64,000 nucleotides of DNA. It comes from Stenopsyche tienmushanensis (lineage: Eukaryota > Arthropoda > Insecta > Trichoptera > Stenopsychidae). The notes under the pieces are model-generated. The model was not told the DNA's origin and made no database searches. It worked only from the letters and a program-made list of their open reading frames with translations. The stretch covers positions 124,001 to 188,000 of the forward strand of contig WACJ01000132.1 in the NCBI GenBank assembly GCA_008973525.1, written 5' to 3'. Every line of letters begins with the position of its first letter. Position 1 is the stretch's first letter. A program made the translations under genes and the position numbers. Positions 37,641-48,769 of the stretch are shown here, piece by piece.

Positions 37641-37806
37641 AATTATAGGATGACCCAATACCATTTTGTGAATATGCTTCAGCATTTCTGGGGTGGTTAG
37701 CTCATTTGGTCAACCACTGCGCTGATCGTCTTGGCCACCTAACATCTTACTATTGTAAACGAAGTAATGCTTGCCACGGGCGCTACATACCCTCGTTACG
37801 GCTTTG

Positions 37807-37814
37807 CGTAGATG
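37807..37814. repeat. Target-site duplication CGTAGATG (right)
   Basis: Second copy of the 8-bp duplication; the family B repeat resumes immediately after it (CTATATTCGCATGTCCGCTA). Confidence 0.85.
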
Positions 37815-38049
37815 CTATATTCGCATGTCCGCTACTTATTGTCCGTACAAATCCACTCATCTCTCAGGACCGCACAACGTGTATAAACACCGTTGTAACA
37901 CAATATTCGTTCATTTCTTCGCATAAACATTAACAATACACTTGAAATCGAATAATTTGGGTTATCATGATTAGTCGATAAATTTGGGTTATCGATCTAT
38001 ACAATCGTACGCAATGTCTCTGAATTCGATCGCAAATACGCGATCTGGA

Positions 38050-39585
38050 TGCCAGCATCATGCATTTTTGCGGATGCGCGCGCATAAGCCCGCCATCCAT
38101 CTTACGACCTAGTCACGTGACGCCCCTCACTAAAATTATTTTTCAGGATAGTATTGAAACGATAATTTATAGTAACGGACAAACATGTTCTTCAAATTCA
38201 TATGTTTGAGCTTGCGAACAATAGGGAGTCTAAAATAAGGCATAGTAACACAAGTTTCCCATTACGAATATCAGTTCATCGGAATGCTTTGTGCGGCTAG
38301 TATACAATGTAATCATCTGAATAATATTAGCTCGCTGGTATCAGCAGTTTGACAGTCACAATGGAGTAAAGTCGATCTGCTTGACTTTTTTTTCTTTCTG
38401 CTTATCCTGTACATCGAGGATAAAGACTTGTTACAATACAGCAGCATAGTTCCGTGGTGCATTTTGTTTACAAGTTAGGTTGTCGCACTTCAACAAGAAG
38501 ATGACGTCAATTGACGTCTACACTTCCTCGGGCGCTCCACCAGGATAATAAATCACACTTTAAACGCCACATGCGATGACTCGGGGAAATTCTATTATAT
38601 TTTAGTACCGATACAACAAATTTGTCGACTCGTTAATTTCCAACACTCTCTCTAGTCGGTTACATCAGCTCTAGATGACTTCTGATAAGCCCCGACATAA
38701 TAACAAATTGTTTAACAAGAGGCATTATTTTTAATGCTCCAGTATTAAATATTTATAATATAATACAGAGGTGGCCTATCTTATCACTAGGCATAATATA
38801 ATACATATTATTCATTAACGGAAGAGAGTCATAGTCTAAATTTACCCAAACGTATCTAATCTTTGTGTTTAGAAAACGTTCAAATGCGCTCGCTATGCGC
38901 TGCATATTCTAACAAATATAGGAACAAATATGTAGGAAACGCATAAATTAAATTCGGGTAGAAAAAATTGGCCGGGCGCTTGAAGGTTAACTGGTTAAAT
39001 GGTACCCTGAAATCGATATGTCCAATCGCCAAAATGTTGGCAAAACCGTCACCATTTCTGCAATGGCATAATCGAGCGCGAAAGAGACAGTGTTAAAGAT
39101 ACGGCACATCTCAACATTTTCACAGTCAAGCGCCTCCGATCAAAAAATCAACGTAAACACTTTCTAATAGCATCATTACGTCGGCACGCTCCCGTGCCAC
39201 TGCCTTTTTATAACAATCGGAAGTGTATTATTACAGTTGTGTATCATTCGTGTCGTCGTGATTGACGTCATTTTATATCATCGCTCGATGCCTCCATGTC
39301 AATCATCCGAGCGCAATCCATCGCAAGACTTAATCCTCAAAGCCTACTTGAGAATAAGACTGCATTTAATTTGTGATCGCGGCACGTCGAAGATCATTTA
39401 CATATTTTGAAACATTGTAAAGAACGAGCAATTTTCCTCGGCATTGTAACGTTACAACGCTTTAAAACTTTACTTCTAGATGGTCATTCATTATTGGGGA
39501 AGAAGAATGTTAAATATTTAAAACGTCCCAACTGCGAGACTTCTCGACGGGGCCATTTCCGAAACAATGCTCTGCGTATTCCGTG
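38050..39585. other. No recognisable feature
   Basis: Mixed-composition sequence without a supportable gene, RNA or element. Confidence 0.4.
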
Positions 39586-39589
39586 ATTC

Positions 39590-40049
39590 GCGAAATACAT
39601 CCACGATACAAGAATCTCGACTTTTTGCTCACAATGGAACAAAAACAGCGTCGTGATGATGTTTCATTGTTTGGCGATGCTTTTGCATCAATTTAGAATA
39701 AAAAATGAGTCCATCACTTCATATCTGAGGTAAAAGAACATGGGGTCTCGTTATTCGGCACCCCAGGTACGCATTCATTCCCGAAAATGCCGCAAAAAGT
39801 CCTAAAAGAGGACAGAGTGGCCACAATGTCGGTGTGTCCAACCGGTCCGTTTTTCGAACCGCTGACAAAATGCGATCGGACGCCATACCCGAACATGCCT
39901 ACAAAACGAATTTGTCCGAAGAAGACTGATCGGATGAAAATTAAAAGCATGTGCAACTCTCAACTGGGTCGGTATTCTGCGTTTTGCGCCTCAAGCTCAA
40001 TTGCGCCCGTGGCGGGCACCTGCTTTGTCACCCCCTTGTCACGGCCCTG
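39590..40049 (-). mobile_element. hAT-type non-autonomous element, partial copy with both cargo segments
   Basis: Read on the minus strand: the hAT end CAGGGCCGTGACAAGGGGG (40049 inward), then CCCGCCACGGGCGCAA, the LINE tail (about 39905-39750: CSGMASDR and, in a shifted frame, GPVGHTDIVATLSSFRTFCG, then FGNECVPG), then the mariner fragment (39590-39755, plus strand, with the TMEQKQR-like block). The order matches the 37-kb copy. The distal hAT end is missing. The LINE-derived match runs further than in the other copies, into the FG....PG segment before the mariner junction. Confidence 0.7.
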
Positions 40050-40051
40050 GC

Positions 40052-40068
40052 CATCATCATCATCATCG
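40052..40068. repeat. Short CAT microsatellite
   Basis: ATCATCATCATCATCGGC beside the end of the hAT copy. Confidence 0.7.
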
Positions 40069-40600
40069 GCTCGATCGATTTGAATGCAAATTGTCACTGC
40101 CATTTGATTATTGAACCCTTGTTCATTCTTCAAATCATAATGATTCCTCTTCTAAGCAAGTCGAGCTTTGGATTATACGCTTCCGTTGCAAATAAATGTC
40201 ATCGTCAGCAAATATGCAGTATCTTTTGAAGTTAATAATTGATCTTAATACTGAATCATTTTCTTCGTTTGAGGATTGAATCAATCATACGTCGATGATT
40301 ATAGGCGTTTTGTTAGGCGTTGCAATGAAGAACGATCAATTATCTGTGGTCGTAGGGAGTTGAAAGCACAAACAGTTCAGGATCAATTTCTGCAAGACTG
40401 TGCTATAAAATGCAAGATATTGCCTGACTCAAATTCATCTTGGCCACGCTGAAATCATTTCAGTGGGTTAAATATGAAGAAACACAGTGAAACGGTAGGA
40501 AGAACGTACGAAGACGCTTAGTCATGAGCAAATTAGCTTATATTCATCCAGTCCGGGGAAAACTATAAATAAGTCGCCTACTGCATTTAATCGAAAAATC

Positions 40601-40843
40601 TCAACTGCGTTGGCCGAATCCCACAACAACAAAGCAATGCATAAACGAATCCGAGAAGAAATTCCTGGACAACAGAAAGAAATTCGCGGTAGTGCAAATG
40701 TTTTGTCCTTCGAATTCCAAAAGCTCTCGAACGATCTTTATCGGTTGTTCCTTGCAATAAACTCTCGTTTTTAAATCGTTCGCTCGTCTTTTCTTCGCCT
40801 TTTTGTCCACGTCGCGCAGGAAATCTTCGACTTTATCGAACAT
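40601..40843 (-). CDS. Unrecognised 80-codon open frame, possible exon
   Basis: The frame begins MFDKVEDFLRDVDKKAKKRR, charged in its first half, and ends in a hydrophobic stretch (FFLLSRNFFSDSF, CFVVVGFG). An in-frame TGA lies two codons before the ATG. Its composition is more balanced than that of most open frames here. I recognise no family, and splice sites or homologues are not evident. It may equally be chance or a decayed repeat. Confidence 0.2.
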   Translation of the reverse strand: MFDKVEDFLRDVDKKAKKRRANDLKTRVYCKEQPIKIVRELLEFEGQNICTTANFFLLSRNFFSDSFMHCFVVVGFGQRS

Positions 40844-41439
40844 TTTGCGTCAGGCATTCCTAGCTGGACGCTTTTTATGTCTTCTGCTTTTACTTTGCAC
40901 AGTGGTCCTCCTCGAAACAGGCACATTTATCAATATAACCGGTATGGGCATGTGTGCGAGTTTATAACTGCAGTCGGGTTTGCACCTCAACTCAACCTGC
41001 AACTGTAAATACCGGCGCTGCGAGATCATCGCAATGCGGCTGTGCCAGTGGAATTCAATCTAATTCCATAAAAAGAAAACCGTCGGCCACGATTGTTTCC
41101 GGAATTGGGTCACAAATGCTTTTTTAATGGCCCTAATAATTCACAACACCGGTCCAATTATTTCGAGCTAGGCTTAATTGAAAGTGGATGGAGCGCATGC
41201 TCCGCATACAACGCTATCAATGTTTTTTTTATTGAAAAGTCTACAATGACAACCATCAGTGGTGTCTGAAGTTTCAATGCTCATTTATTAGATATTATTT
41301 GGAGGTCTGTTTCAGTGTGTCCTCTGCCGTTGAAGTGCGCTTTTTGTAACTTGCAAAATATGAAAAATACTCTGACCACAACAGCTATTTTGAAATAAAC
41401 AAAGAAAACGAAAATCGACCAGGCGAAATGGCCGCGCCA

Positions 41440-42296
41440 GAAATGATGGAGAAAATCCACAAAAATGTATTGGATGATCGTCGATTAAAAGTGCTCGAGC
41501 TAGCAGATATGGTAGGCATTTAAAAAGTGCTGTAAATAGCATATTGACTGGACATTTGGACATGATAAAGCTTTGCGCGAGGTGGGTGCCGCTTTTGATC
41601 ACAATGAAACAAAAACAACGCCTTGAAGGTGTTTTAATCGAGCGTTTGGCAAAATTTCACAATAATAAAGGCAAGTTTTTGAGTCGATTCATAATAATGG
41701 GTGAAACACGGGTCCATCATTTCACACATGAGACAAAGGAATATGGGTATCCTCCACCGCCCCGAGCTTCTTATTGGTCCGACTAATCAGGATAATGCCA
41801 GCCTACTCAACAAAAATGCACAGCAAAATGCATGGTGCAAAACCCGAATCCAATAACCATGTCCGCGAGGACACGCTCATTCTCAACTTCGAGTGGCCTG
41901 TAAATAAGTTTTATAGGTAGGGGGAAGTCTAGTCTCGCTCACGACTTTATTTGGCGCCACCTATGTAAATTAGCCTCTGGAGGGACTACTGCGATTGTAC
42001 AATTCATATGGGGTACGCTCAATCGGTCCGCTTTTCGGACCGCTGAATGAGCGGCTCGCGATCGTATGCCATACCTGAACATAACGATAATGAATAAAAG
42101 AGGGATTAGACAACTTGGTGTATATTATAAAAACGGACAGATTCAATCAGTGTTGATGTATTTAAAGTAGAATGGTTGAGTAAAATAAAAATAACATGTG
42201 CAACTCCCGACTGGGTCGATATTCTGCGTTTTGCGCCCCAAGTCTAGTTGCGCCCATGGCGGGAGCCTGCTTTACCATGCCATTGTTATGACCCTG
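41440..42296 (-). mobile_element. hAT-type non-autonomous element, partial copy with mariner and LINE cargo
   Basis: On the minus strand it begins CAGGGTCATAACAATGGCAT (42296 inward), then sub-terminal CCCGCCATGGGCGCAACTAG, then the LINE-tail piece at 42075-42008 (CSGMAYDREPLI). The mariner fragment lies on the plus strand at 41440-41775: PEMMEKIHKNVLDDRRLKVL, ELADMVGI, stop, ILTGHLDMIKLCARWVPLL, and MGETRVHHFTHETKEYG, where the first catalytic Asp of the family's DET is replaced by Gly. The left hAT end is not found, so the outer limit is approximate. Confidence 0.65.
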
Positions 42297-42837
42297 TATA
42301 AAACTTTTATAATTTTATATGTTTTTACACATTTATAAATATAGTTTCTTATATATTAGTTTCTGTAATTTTGCTATGTGTGATCTTTCATTAAAAAAAA
42401 ATTGCCAAGATGCATGCCCGACTTATCGGGGCAAGTATTACAATGGTATGATGGTTTGTTGTATTTTTTCGGCTTTGTTTCCTTGAGAACAGACTTTGCA
42501 ATCCTTCCTAACTCCTGTTAAAATATTATGCAGCTTTCCATTCAAGCAGATATATTTTGAATCGAAGGTTGAGTCGAGTCTCGATCAGGTAGCTGGCAAC
42601 AATCTCCAGTCAGTTGGTGGACTAAAGTTTTTACACACGGCAAGTGATTTAAGCAGCTTCTCTTCTCTTCTCTGTTGTTTAGTCATTTTATGTAGGATAT
42701 ACGAATTTATTAAACGAATTTCTAAGCCCTAGAAAAACCGTTTGTGCCACCATTTTAGCTATTTTCTTTAAATACAGCACAGTTTTACAGGAATCATTCC
42801 TGCGTTATTCCAATTGGTCAGGCATGTGACAAACATC

Positions 42838-42885
42838 TTGTCTCTCCGGGTCCGGGATCCCAGGATTGGATTCCCTAATCAAGAT
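42838..42885 (+). repeat. hAT family 2 terminal fragment
   Basis: CCGGGATCCCAGGATTGGATTCCCTAATC is the same terminal sequence as at 52430-52447 and, reversed, at 51613-51630. Only the end survives. Confidence 0.55.
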
Positions 42886-43684
42886 AATTCCTCGCAGATA
42901 GCATTTCGACTTCAATAATTCTTTAGCCAAGACAAAGCTCGTATCCTCATCAAACCGAGTGGTGAGCGAGAGTCACCTCTCGAGTGCAAAATGTTAACTG
43001 TCCATGTTTGTATGTACTTATATAGTAACCCTATAAATACCATGCACACAGATCTGTGCAATTCATCACTTCAACTTTTTAAGATTTATTCATATTACCA
43101 ATTAACATATTAAATTTAAAAAAATAAGAGATTACAAAAAAAAACAACCCCAAATGACGGAAAAAAAAAGTTTACAAATCAGTGACTCAAATCGTATCAT
43201 ATGAATGCTTAGCGGTATTCATTGGGTAAACAGAAAATTAACTTCACATTGGAGCTTTTAATTTTTATTTCCGCAATTCAATCCGATAAGCATATGGTCA
43301 TGTGGATAAAAACGTGCTCAGTTTGTCATCCAACAAACATGCAGACTTAGTAACAAGAAGATCGTTCAGTATGCATTAATGCACGTAGACGCGTACCGTT
43401 CCATATTTTAAATGAGATGAATGCATATTCTATCACAACCGATCTTTGAAATGCGCTATCGGTGGAAAAACGCGTTAAAATCTATACATACAAGGTATAA
43501 ATAAATACAGCATTTTGGTACTGGTGAATTTTTGGTTTCCACTCAAAAGCCACATTTTTTTCGTCTGATGAGGCATTTATGCGCATCTACATACGTTCAG
43601 TATTAAAGACATGCGGATTTATGTAGGAATGCATCAAAAATTCGCTGTTGTCCGTTCGTGCATTGACGTATCATACACTCAAAC

Positions 43685-44025
43685 CTCTTTTTGTGCGATT
43701 TCGAAGTTATGCGGTTTTTTCAAAGCGTTATTTTTGAAAAAAATTGATTTCGTTTTTTGGCATTTTTCCAATGTTTCGATTTATAAAAATACAGTTTCCA
43801 AAGGAATTTCCAAAACTCCAACTACTTGTGGAGTTAAAGCTATTTTAGTGACTATTTTTTTATTATTTTTTTTATGCGATTTTGGATATATTTTATATAG
43901 CTGTTTCAAAGCTATGCGGTTTTTAAAATACATGCATGGAATGCATCTTCACTTTTTCTGTGTAATTCATAGCTTTTTTTGTGCGATTTTCCGCGGAAGG
44001 CATCTACCGCACAAAAAAAGTGTAT
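43685..44025 (+). repeat. Tandem pieces of Tigger sub-terminal sequence
   Basis: Three related units: GTGCGATTTCGAAGTTATGC at 43695, TATGCGATTTTGGATATATT with AAAGCTATGCGGTTTTTAAA at 43873-43930, and GTGCGATTTTCCGCGGAAGG with CATCTACCGCAC at 43980-44012. The last is the Tigger 'GGAACGCATCTACCGCAT' hallmark. The 140-codon frame 43611-44033 runs over these units and is not a gene. Confidence 0.55.
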
Positions 44026-44803
44026 TGTTATAAAATATATTCAATCTTGATGAACATCCGCCATGGCTGTAATTTATCTTCAAAGGTCGTCGCATCACAT
44101 AAACAAGGTGTCATTAGCTGGCATAGTAATTTACTTATCGTTTGCCTCACAATAAACATGCCTTTTCGTAAATAAACCTAATCTAAGAATTTTACATTAT
44201 ATACAAAATATACATCGTCGGTCGGCGTTATCGGCGAATGTCATTATTTTTATTGTGCGTAGATAACCAAATGATTCACGTATTGCACCATTTATCGATT
44301 AGATAATGACACAGACTCTCCACCCGAATTTCATTCAAATTCACCGGCCTATTATTAGATCATCCCGATTCGCACGAACTTTCGCTGAAATGTAGATGTT
44401 TGCGATATTTGTGTAGATTTTGCGATACAATCCCGTCGGGAAGTTATTGCCATTCCATATAACTTCTGCAACTCCGAAAATACATCCAGTTAGTCGAACA
44501 GGCGCTGCTAAAATACCGGCCCGCAAACTCGTTTATTAATTTATTTGAAAACTCATATTTTCATCCGACATTCTCATAATGGTTATGTCGTTAGATAATT
44601 GTTTATTTCATACTGAATTAATTTATGATTTTTTAAAAAAAATTAAGCTTGCAAGTAATCAATTCAATCTTTTTATATGGGGTCCATATTATACCCGCGT
44701 CAGTTGACAAGGTTTTATATTAATCAAAATTAAGTGTTAAAATCGTATTACAACGAAAAAATGTTTGAATTATGAAGCATAGCCAAACCGATATTCAACA
44801 GAT

Positions 44804-45261
44804 CAGTGGTCATCCGGCCCCGTCTAATCCGACGTCCCCTGTAGACCGACATCCCAATACAAGTATATTATATATGTACGATAATGCTTCGTCAGTGTAA
44901 AAAAAGCTAGTAAGTGAATACGGCGTAGGACGATCCACAATTTATGATACAAAAAAGAACCACAAGAACATTTAAAAATTCACCTTCAACAATGATTTTG
45001 GGCAAGGCAGGAAGCAAACTATCAAAAATGCTAAACATCCAAACTTTGGAGGAAGCTTTGTACATGTAGTTTTTTTTTCTGAAAAAAAAACAGGCATACA
45101 CTTATTTCTGGACCAGTGTTGGTCATGAAAGCATAGTTGTTTTACAGGATTTACAGGGAACAAAAAGGAGAATTTTCATATTTTTTCGGATTACAAGTGC
45201 CGGACTACAAGGGGTCGGGGGGAGTACTCTATAGTCCGACGAATCGGACAATCCAACACTG
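44804..45261 (+). mobile_element. Pogo/Tigger-type deletion derivative with transposase N-terminus
   Basis: Ends CAGTGGTCATCCGGCCCCG and, inverted on the right, CAGTGTTGGATTGTCCGATT. Inside at 44905-45130 the plus strand reads KLVSEYGVGRSTIYDTKKNH, later KNAKHPNFGGSF, FFSEKKTGIHLFLDQC, which is the CENP-B/psq-type helix-turn-helix N-terminus of Tigger/jerky-like transposases (KLA.EFGVGKSTI.D..K...K...NP.LD.ALY.WF...R..G.PISGP). The frame is interrupted and the catalytic core is absent. The expected TA duplication is not seen. Confidence 0.65.
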
Positions 45262-45294
45262 CCTTGCAAAATGTTTATCGAATTACCGCAGATC

Positions 45295-45358
45295 TGCTGT
45301 ATATGTTTAGAAGTGAACCGGAACGAAAACCAAAATGAAAAAAATAACGGTTCAAAGC
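45295..45358 (-). repeat. CAGGGCTTTGAACCG MITE end, second copy
   Basis: Reverse complement of the left end of the MITE at 30873: CGGTTCAAAGCCCTG ending at 45358, with the same TTTTTTTCATTTTGGTTTTC interior. Confidence 0.5.
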
Positions 45359-45599
45359 CCTGTTATATTTATTTATTGTGGATGGATTTATATAGCACAT
45401 ATATTGTGATTAAACATGGCTATAATACTGCAACTCGCTCATAGTAATTTATCCATATATGAAAGGCAATGGAAAATCCTTATGGAGATTGCCCACGTCC
45501 GATAAAGGAAATGGCACCTTAAGAAGGATTTAACTTCAATGAAGTAAATCATAAAGATACATTTATTCGACATGGACATAAAATCAAGTAATTATGTGC

Positions 45600-45720
45600 G
45601 TCGAATCTTGTGTGCTATCGACAATGTTTATTTATTTAGATACAAACTTTATACACGCTGCGACGGTCCTGATAGATAAATGGATTTGTACGGATGATAA
45701 ATGGCGGATATACAAATATA
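45600..45720 (+). repeat. Anonymous repeat (family B), copy 4
   Basis: Blocks in order: CGAATCTTGTGTGCTATCGA, ACAATGTTTATTTATTTAGA, ACACGCTGCGACGGTCCTGA, GTGGATTTGTACGGATGATA-like. Plus-strand partner of the copies at 15350 and, reversed, 48000. Confidence 0.6.
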
Positions 45721-46099
45721 GCATCTAAGTTTATGATGATTTTAAATTGTACGTTTATAGGTTAATGTCTACGTTTTGCACAATTTTACATGTCACATAA
45801 TCGACATCCATTATTGATTTAACAGTATGCTCGACGCTTGGATCTATTTAAATTTATCGTATCGACGTCAATATCTGATATTTTTATCGGCGCTATGCTC
45901 AATCCAAATTTGGATTATTGAGCAATGGATGAAGATTGATGCCCCAATATGGCGCGTTTGGGTTAAATCCATTCATTTTCAATTGATCATATGTGATGAT
46001 ATGCTTGGCATATCTCAACGATGATGCAAGTCTTATAGAATTGAGAATTCAATTCGATTACTATGGCTGAATTTTAAAACGGCCCCAATGATACCCCCA

Positions 46100-46560
46100 T
46101 TTTCGTATAATACCATCAATGTGACTGATAAAATTCCTCTATACTGAGACACGGACTAAAACTCGCAAAATTCCCGATTTCCCGACAAATTATTTATTTC
46201 CGTCGCTGCAGATGAATACTTAAATACTATAATACATTTATGTGATTCGTAATTATATTACGGAGGAATACAAAAATTCTAAACCCCGTATCTATTATAT
46301 TTCATATCGATATTCCCATTATTAGAGTCGAGGTGTAGTAAATACATCACCGGTAGGAAAAGGTTAATATAACAATTTGAAAAACATACATGTACCGTAT
46401 ATGTCTATACATAGATTAGACAGTTAAAACCACTAGTCGTCGCCTAAGATCGCTAATTAGTAGTTACACCACTGTTTCCAAACGTCCAGATTTCGGCGGC
46501 AATGTCTCGATTTAGTAGCCTTCATTTCGCTGGTGAAAACGATTATTTTATGTCAAAAAG
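46100..46560 (-). mobile_element. hAT family 2, copy A
   Basis: Shares an unbroken series of blocks with 51895-52340: CATCAATGTGACTGATA, CAAAATTCCCGATTTCCCGA, ATTACGGAGGAATACAAAAA, TATCGATATTCCCATTATTA, CGTCCAGATTTCGGCGG, GTCTCGATTTAGTAGCCTTC. It lacks the hATC coding portion and the terminal CCGGGATT sequences. Confidence 0.75.
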
Positions 46561-47959
46561 TGCAATTTTTTCCTGCGTGGAAGTTTTACTGTATTTTTGC
46601 GGTCTATAAGGTGTTAACATAATCGATTCAATTACGTCAATTTAAATTGACGAATTGCATTCAATCTGTCTTCTCAAATTAATGCAATAACATCGTCAGC
46701 ATAGTTTAAACCCACTTCGCAACAATGCCGAAGACAAATTAGAGAATTACTCACAAAGTAGGGCGACATATCGTTAGAGACGGACGGTGCCGCCGTTGCG
46801 ACGCACGATCGCGTTTCAGATGTTTACGGCGCCTGAAATCTCATTGCTCCGGCCGTCGGGCAATAATAATTTCGCTTGCATTATCTGCGCGAATATAGAG
46901 GTCAACTTTTATTTTCGCACCTGATAATTAGCATAAAGAACCGAGTCTATTTTGTTGTTTATTGCGGTATGCGCTATTTAAAGACGATATACAAAAAAAA
47001 TAACGTGCGAAACGATATGCATATTTATGTTGCGGTCTGCTTAAATTATTTTTTTTGCCGCATCGCGAATCAAGTTTGTGGAAAAGATGAAAGTGTTTTT
47101 TTAACATTTAACATTTTTATGAAGCACTGGGCTATTTATGTTCGTACGGCGCGCTGTCCTTTGCGATTGAAATGAGATTAAAAGACAAAACCGATAAATC
47201 GCCCTAAATAGTACGAAAAGCAGCGACTTTATTTGTGTAATTATTCCTACAAAGCTGATTCTTTTACGTTTTGTTGTTTTGATATTGTAAGTAAACAAAG
47301 TGGCATTCTACCGCGATTATATTGTTGCCGACGTATATAACATATTTTGAGACCTGTAAATAAATATTATAATAATGTCTTAAACAACTACAAGACTGAA
47401 AATGCTTATAATAAATATTGCAATGCTTCAATCGAGTTTCCGCGCTACAACTTTAGCAACGTCTACTAAATCCCTAGCCACTTTGTATCGAAAGTAGACG
47501 ACGTTTTTTAAACAATAGTTAACCGTAAACTATTTGTAGACAAAAAATCAGCTTTGTAGGTTTTAATTTAATGCCGGGATGTACATTAATGCGGGAAATA
47601 CGTTCCAATAAGTTTCTGACGCTAAGCAAAACAGAATTAAACGAGGTCACCTTAACACGCAAATAATAATGATAAATGAAACAAAACATCAGTTATCAGA
47701 ATTTATCCGTTTATTGGATTTATTTTGTAACATTTCCGATATCGTTATTTATTCATAAAAACATGTTCAAAAATTCGAGCTAAGAAATTATGTTTGTGAT
47801 GTGGTAGGTTCTCCCCGACATCAATGACACTTTGTTTGGCATTTGATTTAGTATAAACTTCCTTTTTAAATCCCATAAAAGCTCATTTTGTTCCTTATCT
47901 TCAGATCAACTGTTGTCCATGATATTGTAGTTATTCCAAAAATCACTAATTGGAAACAA

Positions 47960-48240
47960 CGTTAATCCCTTAATTAGTGAGTTAATTTTAAATTGACGCA
48001 AACACAGATGCTATATTTGTATGTGCACCGCTTTTCTCTCTGGAACGCGCAGCGTGAGTGAAGCCTGTATATCAATAAATGAACCTTAACACCGTTGATA
48101 GCACACAATATTCGTTAATTTCTTCGCGTAAACAAAAACAATACATATGTGTGTCTTTAATTTTAGTAATAAAATAGTGCACTTTTTGAATCTTGAAATC
48201 GATAAATTTGGACCGATCAATACAATCATGAATCCCGGGA
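47960..48240 (-). repeat. Family B repeat, copy 5, uninterrupted (empty site for the 37-kb hAT)
   Basis: GTTAATCCCTTAATTAGTGA, GTTAATTTTAAATTGACGCA, then ACAGATGCTATATTTGTATG without any insertion, followed by CGCTTTTCTCTCTGGAACGC and CACAATATTCGTTAATTTCT. This is the same sequence into which the hAT at 37026-37806 is inserted. Its lower end runs straight into hAT family 2 copy B. Confidence 0.75.
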
Positions 48241-48760
48241 TTAGTAAATGTAATCCCGGAAAATTTGGGATTTAAATTTTTATCTAACAGAAATCGTACA
48301 CCTCATCAGCACGATGAAGGCTACTAAATCGAGACATTCCCGCCGAAATCTGGACGCTTGGAAACAGTGGCGTAACTACTAATTGGAGAGCTTAGGCGAT
48401 GCGTAGGGTCAGTAACTGTCTAATCTATATACACATATATAGAGTACATATATGTTTTTCAAATTGTTTTATTAACATTTCCCTACCGGTGATGTATTTA
48501 CTACACCTCGACTCTAATAATGGGAATATCGATATGAAATATAATAGGTACGGGGTTCAGAATTTTTGTATTCCTCCGTAATATAATTACGAATCACATC
48601 AAAGTATTATAGTATATGAGTATTCATCTACAGCGACGGAAATAAATAATTTGTCGGGAAATCGGGAATTTTGCGAGTTTTAATCCGTGTCTCAGCAGAA
48701 AGGAATTCTATCAGTCACATTAAGCGTCATCTTACTATACATCAAATTGACTCGTCCGCA
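48226..48760 (+). mobile_element. hAT family 2, copy B
   Basis: Begins AATCCCGGGATTAGTAAATG and carries the same blocks as copy A in reverse orientation: GAAGGCTACTAAATCGAGAC, CGCCGAAATCTGGACGCTTG, ACCGGTGATGTATTTACTAC, TCGGGAAATCGGGAATTTTG, ending near CTATCAGTCACATTAAG. No hATC coding portion remains. Confidence 0.75.
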
Positions 48761-48769
48761 CTGAAAGAG

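Larger units (their letters stand above)
37026..37806 (+). mobile_element. hAT-type non-autonomous element, best-preserved copy, with LINE and mariner cargo
   Basis: Left end TAGGGCCGCAACAAGGGGG, right end CCCTCGTTACGGCTTTG, inverted with a few mismatches, next to GCCACGGGCG motifs at both sides. The element is flanked by a perfect 8-bp duplication CGTAGATG (37018-37025 and 37807-37814), the length expected of hAT. Order inside: left end with sub-terminal 200 bp, LINE-tail segment on the plus strand (37235-37396), mariner fragment on the minus strand (about 37465-37640), a stretch resembling a tRNA A box, then the right end. No hAT transposase is present, so it needed one in trans. It sits inside a family B repeat. 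Confidence 0.88.
36970..38040 (-). repeat. Family B repeat, copy 3, split by the hAT insertion
   Basis: Left half 36970-37025 and right half 37815-38040 together match the uninterrupted copy at 47960-48240: CGATTAACC...GTGAGCTAATTTTAAA on the left, CTATATTCGCATGTCCGCTA, CTCTCAGGACCGCACAACGT, ACAATATTCGTTCATTTCTT on the right. This dates the hAT insertion as later than the repeat. Confidence 0.75.

Noticed and set aside
43611..44033. 140-codon open frame rich in Phe and Cys
   Set aside because: It runs across repeated Tigger sub-terminal units and T-rich tracts, so it is a by-product of repeats.
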